Shown here one piece after another: positions 22,178 through 25,916 of a DNA stretch of 25,916 bases. Location: the NCBI GenBank assembly GCA_002478145.1, contig DLMI01000048.1, positions 1 to 25,916 of the forward strand, written 5' to 3'. The position numbers were made by a program, and so were the translations under genes. The stretch's first letter is position 1; every line of letters starts with the position of its first letter. The notes beneath the pieces were generated by a model. That model saw nothing but the letters and a program-made list of their open reading frames with translations. It was not told the DNA's origin and did not search any database. The stretch is from Acidobacteria bacterium UBA7540 (GTDB taxonomy: Bacteria > Acidobacteriota > Terriglobia > UBA7540).

Positions 22178-22268
22178 CGTAACAAGAGACAGTATGTAGT
22201 CGCTTTTTTGGTTAGTGCTGGTCTTTAGAAGCCATTGGGGGGAAGAATTCAGTCGCGGGGTTGAACGC

Positions 22269-22472
22269 ATGGCAGAAACCAGAGAGGTCATGGACATACG
22301 GGAAGCGTCGGAGTACTTGGGAGTATCCCGCGAAACGCTTTACAAGTATGCCTATGAGGAGAAGATTCCTGCTTTCAAGTTAGGTAACCGGTGGAAGTTC
22401 AAGAAAACGCTCCTGGACCGTTGGATGGAGATGCAAAGCACGCAATCTGATCATGGTTCCACGCGGAAGTAA
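22269..22472 (+). CDS. small excisionase-family helix-turn-helix protein
   Basis: A 67-residue DNA-binding protein that is nearly all one winged-helix domain: MDIREASEYLGVSRETLYKY (8-27), EEKIPAFKLGNRWKFKKTLL (30-49) and DRWMEM. It belongs to the same broad family as the gene at 1352 but is a different branch. Here there is no recombinase beside it; instead it is first in a run leading into pilM 30 nt later, so a regulatory role for the pilus genes is a fair inference. The ATG at 22269 is chosen because the domain starts soon after; the ribosome site (GGGG) is weak and the frame is open upstream to 22215. Confidence 0.75.
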   Translation: MAETREVMDIREASEYLGVSRETLYKYAYEEKIPAFKLGNRWKFKKTLLDRWMEMQSTQSDHGSTRK

Positions 22473-22502
22473 CGCCTGACCGCTCGATAGGGAGCAAAGC
22501 CG

Positions 22503-23555
22503 ATGTTTGGAATGGGGAAAGCGAAGGGCTTGGTAGGGCTGGATCTCGGATCAAGCGCCGTCAAAGCCGTCGAGCTGAAGAAGCGGGGAGATTCTTACGA
22601 ACTGGTCCACTTCGGGGTGGAGCTTCTGGGACAGGACACTGTGGTCGACGGCGCGATCATGGATGCCCTCTCGGTTTCCGCCGCCATCGAGAGAATTTTC
22701 ACCGAGAACAAGATCAAGACTCGGAATGTCGCCACTTCCGTTTCCGGCCACTCCGTGATCGTGAAGAGAATTACGGTCAGCGTGGCGAACAACGAGGAAC
22801 TGGACTCGGCCATACCCTACGAGGCCCAGCAGCACATCCCGTTTGACATCGCAGACGTAAACCTGAGCTACCAGCCGCTGGGGGAATCTTCCTCCGGACA
22901 AGGCATGGACGTTATGCTGGTGGCGGTAAAGCGCGAAAAGATTATCAACCATACGAATGTCCTGAGCCAGGCAAACAAAACGCCCTGGGTGGTGGATTAC
23001 GACGGCTTCGCGATGTTTAATGCCTTCGAGGCCAACTGCGAGGTCTCGCCGGATACCATTGTGGCGCTCCTCAACATCGGTGCCAGCATCACCAATATTG
23101 TAGTGGGACGGGGAGGAACCCCGTTGTTTGCACGGGACGTTCCCGTAGGTGGCAATCAGTACACGGACACCCTCCAGAAAGAACTCGACCTGAGTTACGA
23201 GGATGCGGAGAAACTGAAGCAGGGGCAGGCAGTGGGCAGCATAACACGGGAGCAGAGAGCTCCCCACCTTCGCTCCGGCTCGGAAATCCTGATGCTGGAG
23301 GTTCAGAAGACCTTCGACTTCTTCCGCCAGACGACTTCGGCGGAGAACACCCAGCAGATTTACCTGGCTGGGGGAACGGCGAAGATTGAAGGGTTGGTGG
23401 AGCAGTTGAAAGAGGAATTTCGTGTTCCGGTGGAAATCATCGATCCTTTGCGGAAGGTGAAAATCGATCCCGAGAGGTTTGACCGGGCTTACCTGCAAGA
23501 TATTGCTCCCTGCCTGTGCGTGGCAGTGGGGCTGGCGCTTCGGAGCTTTGATTAG
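22503..23555 (+). CDS. pilM: type IV pilus assembly protein PilM
   Basis: A 350-residue actin-like ATPase on the cytoplasmic side of the type IV pilus alignment complex. It binds the N-terminal tail of PilN. The N-terminus has the phosphate-1 motif GLVGLDLGSSAVKAVELKK (9-27). Later come SVSGHSVIVKRITV, the dimer/hinge region PYEAQQHIPFDI (about 101-112), VALLNIGASITNIVV (phosphate 2, about 187-201) and the adenosine motif YLAGGTAKIEGL (about 287-298). The length is normal. GGGAG stands just before the ATG. It is followed by pilN after 2 nt, so these genes are translated as a unit. Confidence 0.95.
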   Translation: MFGMGKAKGLVGLDLGSSAVKAVELKKRGDSYELVHFGVELLGQDTVVDGAIMDALSVSAAIERIFTENKIKTRNVATSVSGHSVIVKRITVSVANNEELDSAIPYEAQQHIPFDIADVNLSYQPLGESSSGQGMDVMLVAVKREKIINHTNVLSQANKTPWVVDYDGFAMFNAFEANCEVSPDTIVALLNIGASITNIVVGRGGTPLFARDVPVGGNQYTDTLQKELDLSYEDAEKLKQGQAVGSITREQRAPHLRSGSEILMLEVQKTFDFFRQTTSAENTQQIYLAGGTAKIEGLVEQLKEEFRVPVEIIDPLRKVKIDPERFDRAYLQDIAPCLCVAVGLALRSFD

Positions 23556-23557
23556 TC

Positions 23558-24199
23558 ATGATCAAGATTAACCTGCTGGGAGTGGCCGCGCCGAAGCCTA
23601 GGGCAGCCGCTGCGGCGCCGGCGAGCAAGGCGGTGCAGTTGGGGGCTCTCATCGGCGCCCTCGTCGTGTGCTTCGGGATCGTGGGCCTGTTCTACATGAT
23701 TTGGAGCGCGTCGATTGACACCTTGAATGTCGAACTCAGAAAGCAGCAGGCCGACCAGGCGCGCCTGGCTGCCATCAAGCAGGAAAACGCGAAGTACGAA
23801 CAGGAGCGCCGGCTTCTCGAGCAGCGCATCAATACCATCCAGGTGCTCCAGGCCAGCCGTGTGGGACCGACAGAGTTCATGAATGCCCTGGGTAGTGTGG
23901 TGAACAAGACCACCAATGACCTCTATCTCTTTTCCGTGGCTCCCCAGGGTGAGCGTGTGGTGATTCATGGGCAAGCGGCTTCTGCGAATTCTGTTGCCGC
24001 CTTGCTCTTTTCCTTGAAGACTTCCGGGTATTTCGATGACGTGCAACTCAGGCAATTATACGAAGATGATGTGCAAGATCTAGTAAGCTACAAGTTCAAT
24101 ATGGACTGCGCATATAAGTCGCCTTTGGCGGCAGCTTCCCTGACGCAGGCTGGCGCGGGAGCGAGGGCAGCAACTCCCCCGCGGCAGCCAGGAATGTAG
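23558..24199 (+). CDS. pilN: type IV pilus assembly protein PilN
   Basis: A 213-residue inner-membrane protein that links cytoplasmic PilM to periplasmic PilO. It opens with the conserved MIKINLLG, the PilM-binding tail, followed by an Ala-rich stretch, one transmembrane helix (about 27-49) and a coiled coil (about 52-95; LRKQQADQARLAAIKQENAK). A ferredoxin-like domain (about 100-185) contains FMNALGSVVNKTTNDLYLFS. The C-terminal 25 residues are Ala/Gly/Pro-rich and probably disordered. The gap to pilM is 2 nt, and pilO starts 18 nt later. Confidence 0.93.
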   Translation: MIKINLLGVAAPKPRAAAAAPASKAVQLGALIGALVVCFGIVGLFYMIWSASIDTLNVELRKQQADQARLAAIKQENAKYEQERRLLEQRINTIQVLQASRVGPTEFMNALGSVVNKTTNDLYLFSVAPQGERVVIHGQAASANSVAALLFSLKTSGYFDDVQLRQLYEDDVQDLVSYKFNMDCAYKSPLAAASLTQAGAGARAATPPRQPGM

Positions 24200-24217
24200 G
24201 CGGAGAGTGTAATCACG

Positions 24218-24826
24218 ATGCCCAAGAGCTTCAATGATCTTCCGGCGGCTGTACAGATTGCGATTTTTGTGCTGAGCGCAGTGCTTGTGGGAGGCGCAGT
24301 TTTCTACTTCTACGTCCTTCCGCTCAAGGAACAGCGGGACAGCGTGCGAAATGAAGTAGACAGGCTTACGGCAGAAAACAAGCTCAACCAGATTTTCGAG
24401 CAGCAGCGAAAACAATACCTGAATCGAATTGCGCAACTGGAGAAGCAGCTTGACACGCTGCGTTCGATTGTCCCGGAAGAGCAGGCAACGGATGATTTCA
24501 TGAGGATGGTGTTTGAAGACGGGAGAGCCAGCGAGGTGAATATCCGCACTTTTGTTCCGCAGGCCTTGGAGCCGAAGGATATTTACACGGAGATGCCATT
24601 CAGCCTGCGACTCGACGGCACTTACTTTGGGTTGCTTGGCTTCTTCGCCCGCTTGGCTAACGAACAGCGTATTGTCAGTGTTTCCGGTCTTTCGTTGGGT
24701 CCCCCTGAAGGGGGAGGCATGGGAGCGTTCAAGCTTCATCCCGGCGAAACGGTGGGGGCGAATTGCCTGTTGACAACCTACTTCAGTCGGGTTTCGACAG
24801 CGGCCCCGTCTACACCTAAGAGATAG
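24218..24826 (+). CDS. pilO: type IV pilus assembly protein PilO
   Basis: A 202-residue inner-membrane protein forming dimers with PilN in the alignment subcomplex. The start MPKSFNDLPAAVQIAIFVLS leads into one transmembrane helix (about 12-33). A coiled coil follows (about 36-88; EQRDSVRNEVDRLTAENKL), then the ferredoxin-like core with DDFMRMVFEDGRASEVNIRT and LRLDGTYFGLLGFFARLAN, both typical of PilO. The ribosome site before the ATG is GGAG at about 14 nt. Length and position between pilN and pilP are canonical. Confidence 0.93.
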   Translation: MPKSFNDLPAAVQIAIFVLSAVLVGGAVFYFYVLPLKEQRDSVRNEVDRLTAENKLNQIFEQQRKQYLNRIAQLEKQLDTLRSIVPEEQATDDFMRMVFEDGRASEVNIRTFVPQALEPKDIYTEMPFSLRLDGTYFGLLGFFARLANEQRIVSVSGLSLGPPEGGGMGAFKLHPGETVGANCLLTTYFSRVSTAAPSTPKR

Positions 24827-24841
24827 GGCAGGACGAAGACC

Positions 24842-25486
24842 ATGTTTAACGGCAGGCTTCAGCCCGAACGCACGGTCCTTGCGGTCAGTGGGCTTTTCAT
24901 GTGGGTCGTCGCTCTCGGCTGGGCGGCGGGAGCAGGGCGGGCTGGACAAACCCCAGCTACCACGCCGCCCTCGACCAACACAGTGAAGACCCAAACTCCT
25001 TCCCTGTCCCCCAAGGTCATGCTCAATCAGGCCCTGGTCCGTACGTCAGGCAAGTCCTCAATAGAAGCGCCGGCCAAAGCCGAGGGCGCCGAGTCGCCGC
25101 GGACGAGTATGACAAGCATCCTGTCTACTGCCGCTGGGCGGCGAGATCCTTTCAAGCCGTGGATGGCGACTGTCACGAGTGGCCACGCGGCGGCAAGTGC
25201 GGTATCCGGGTCTCTACCGGCAGGCATAAGAGGATTAGTAATCTCCGAACTGCGAGTCGAGGGGATCGTAGGCCTGGAATCAGCGAACAACATGATCGCG
25301 GTGGTAACCAACTACACCAAACGAGCTTACTTCCTGAGAGTAAACGACACGGTGTACAACGGCGTCGTCAGCAAGATCACGCCCGAGGCCGTCTATTTCA
25401 AGGCGAACACACTCGACCCGAGCGGTAGGGTAGCTACCCACGAAGTGGCAATAAAATTGGGTCCGGCTCCTGGAGAAGGAAGATGA
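24842..25486 (+). CDS. pilP: type IV pilus assembly protein PilP
   Basis: A 214-residue periplasmic protein that joins PilNO to the secretin PilQ. An N-terminal hydrophobic segment (about 12-32) acts as signal or anchor. There is no lipobox cysteine, unlike the lipoprotein PilP of Pseudomonas or Neisseria. A long Pro/Ser/Thr-rich linker (about 36-95) precedes the conserved RRDPFKPW (about 99-106) and the beta domain. That domain has IRGLVISELRVEGIVGLESAN, YFLRVNDTVYNGVVSKITPEAVYF (read in parts) and a final strand. Its TGA overlaps the pilQ ATG in ATGA. Confidence 0.9.
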   Translation: MFNGRLQPERTVLAVSGLFMWVVALGWAAGAGRAGQTPATTPPSTNTVKTQTPSLSPKVMLNQALVRTSGKSSIEAPAKAEGAESPRTSMTSILSTAAGRRDPFKPWMATVTSGHAAASAVSGSLPAGIRGLVISELRVEGIVGLESANNMIAVVTNYTKRAYFLRVNDTVYNGVVSKITPEAVYFKANTLDPSGRVATHEVAIKLGPAPGEGR

Positions 25487-25916
25487 GACGATTATCCACC
25501 ATTTGGCTGGCGATGACATGGCTGGTGGCAGGGATGCCGCATGCACTTGCGGGCCACCCATCGGCGATTCCGGGGCGCGCTACGCTAAACTCTATTACGG
25601 TCGTCGACCCGTCCGTCGGCAGAGAAGTCCTGCTGCAAATTGACGGTGATTACTCTTTCAAGACTATTCATACCCCTGAGGGCGCACTTTACGTTGAATT
25701 GCAAGGCGCCAGGATTGGCGGTATCTCCCCGTCGGCGCATTGGGCGAGCGGACTTCTTGCAGGTTATCAGTTAATAGAATACACGGACGCAAGCGGCGAG
25801 CCTGTGGTGCGGGTGGAGTTTCAGACCCGAGGCCCGGAGTCGCTCATCGCCGTGCAGGAAAGCTCCGGCCTGCGGCTTCTGTTGGCCCAGAGCGCGCCAG
25901 CCTCCGGCACTCCCAC
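25483..25916 (+). CDS. pilQ: type IV pilus secretin PilQ, N-terminal part (cut by window end)
   Basis: The first 144 residues are visible. A signal peptide (MRRLSTIWLAMTWLVAGMPH, cleavage near ALAG) is followed by an AMIN-type domain (about 38-135). It has LNSITVVDPSVGREVLLQID, YSFKTIHTPEGALYVELQGA (read in parts), GYQLIEYTD and VVRVEFQTRG. AMIN domains anchor PilQ to peptidoglycan. The start ATG overlaps the pilP stop by 4 nt, and AGGA/GAAGG lies just upstream. The N domains and secretin pore lie beyond the window. The assignment rests on the domain and the conserved gene order. Confidence 0.88.
   Translation, partial: MRRLSTIWLAMTWLVAGMPHALAGHPSAIPGRATLNSITVVDPSVGREVLLQIDGDYSFKTIHTPEGALYVELQGARIGGISPSAHWASGLLAGYQLIEYTDASGEPVVRVEFQTRGPESLIAVQESSGLRLLLAQSAPASGTP

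Noticed and set aside
22551..23498. Minus-strand open frame of 315 codons
   Set aside because: Antisense to pilM, rich in His and Arg as expected of a shadow frame.

Overview
This is a GC-rich bacterial chromosomal window, most likely from an uncultured or soil Acidobacteriota. That assignment is inference. It rests on the pilMNOPQ cluster preceded by a small HTH gene, the TlpA and membrane proteins with CPCGCN modules, the exported protein pair with a shared short helical domain, and spacers full of 7-nt-period repeats.

Layout. (1) 1-3134: a tRNA-associated integration site. A broken FliA-like sigma-factor remnant is followed by a gene-poor stretch, an excisionase-type HTH gene, a tyrosine recombinase, and tRNA-Glu(UUC) on the minus strand with its 3' end facing the integrase. 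(2) 3400-5300 (minus): a DUF72 protein and a HAD-family phosphatase. (3) 5494-9416 (plus): an envelope thiol-redox cluster: ccdA, an lgt homologue, a TlpA-like thioredoxin with a C-terminal CPCGCN module, a stand-alone DsbD N-terminal domain, a membrane-anchored CPCGCN protein, and a 45-residue membrane peptide gene behind its own predicted promoter. (4) 9417-9729: a mosaic of palindromes. (5) 9730-16393 (minus): gltX, two related exported proteins of unknown function, and a divergent ammonium-transporter homologue translationally coupled to a 59-residue membrane protein. (6) 17060-18954 (plus): a PP2C phosphatase and a tail-anchored Ser/Thr kinase. (7) 19150-21698: a CCA-adding enzyme/poly(A) polymerase family protein with an HD domain, and an exported protein of unknown function. 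(8) 22149-25916: a near-consensus promoter, an HTH regulator and pilM-N-O-P-Q, with pilQ cut by the window end.

How the genes work together. The ccdA to CPCGCN cluster looks like a DsbD-type electron relay distributed over separate genes: CcdA as the membrane channel, the DsbD-N protein as periplasmic acceptor and TlpA as thioredoxin partner. The PP2C and kinase form a reversible phosphorylation pair. pilMNOPQ encodes the type IV pilus alignment complex and secretin.

The least explained signals are non-coding. Five spacers carry arrays of degenerate heptanucleotides, three of them arranged as hairpins. A second dispersed repeat occurs near 16602 and 19020, a palindrome mosaic lies next to gltX, and a 43-bp interrupted palindrome sits upstream of the phosphatase gene. 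Among proteins, the ammonium-transporter homologue has Gln where the first pore histidine is expected, and the Lgt homologue lacks residues usual at its active site. I see no CRISPR array, rRNA or defence island.
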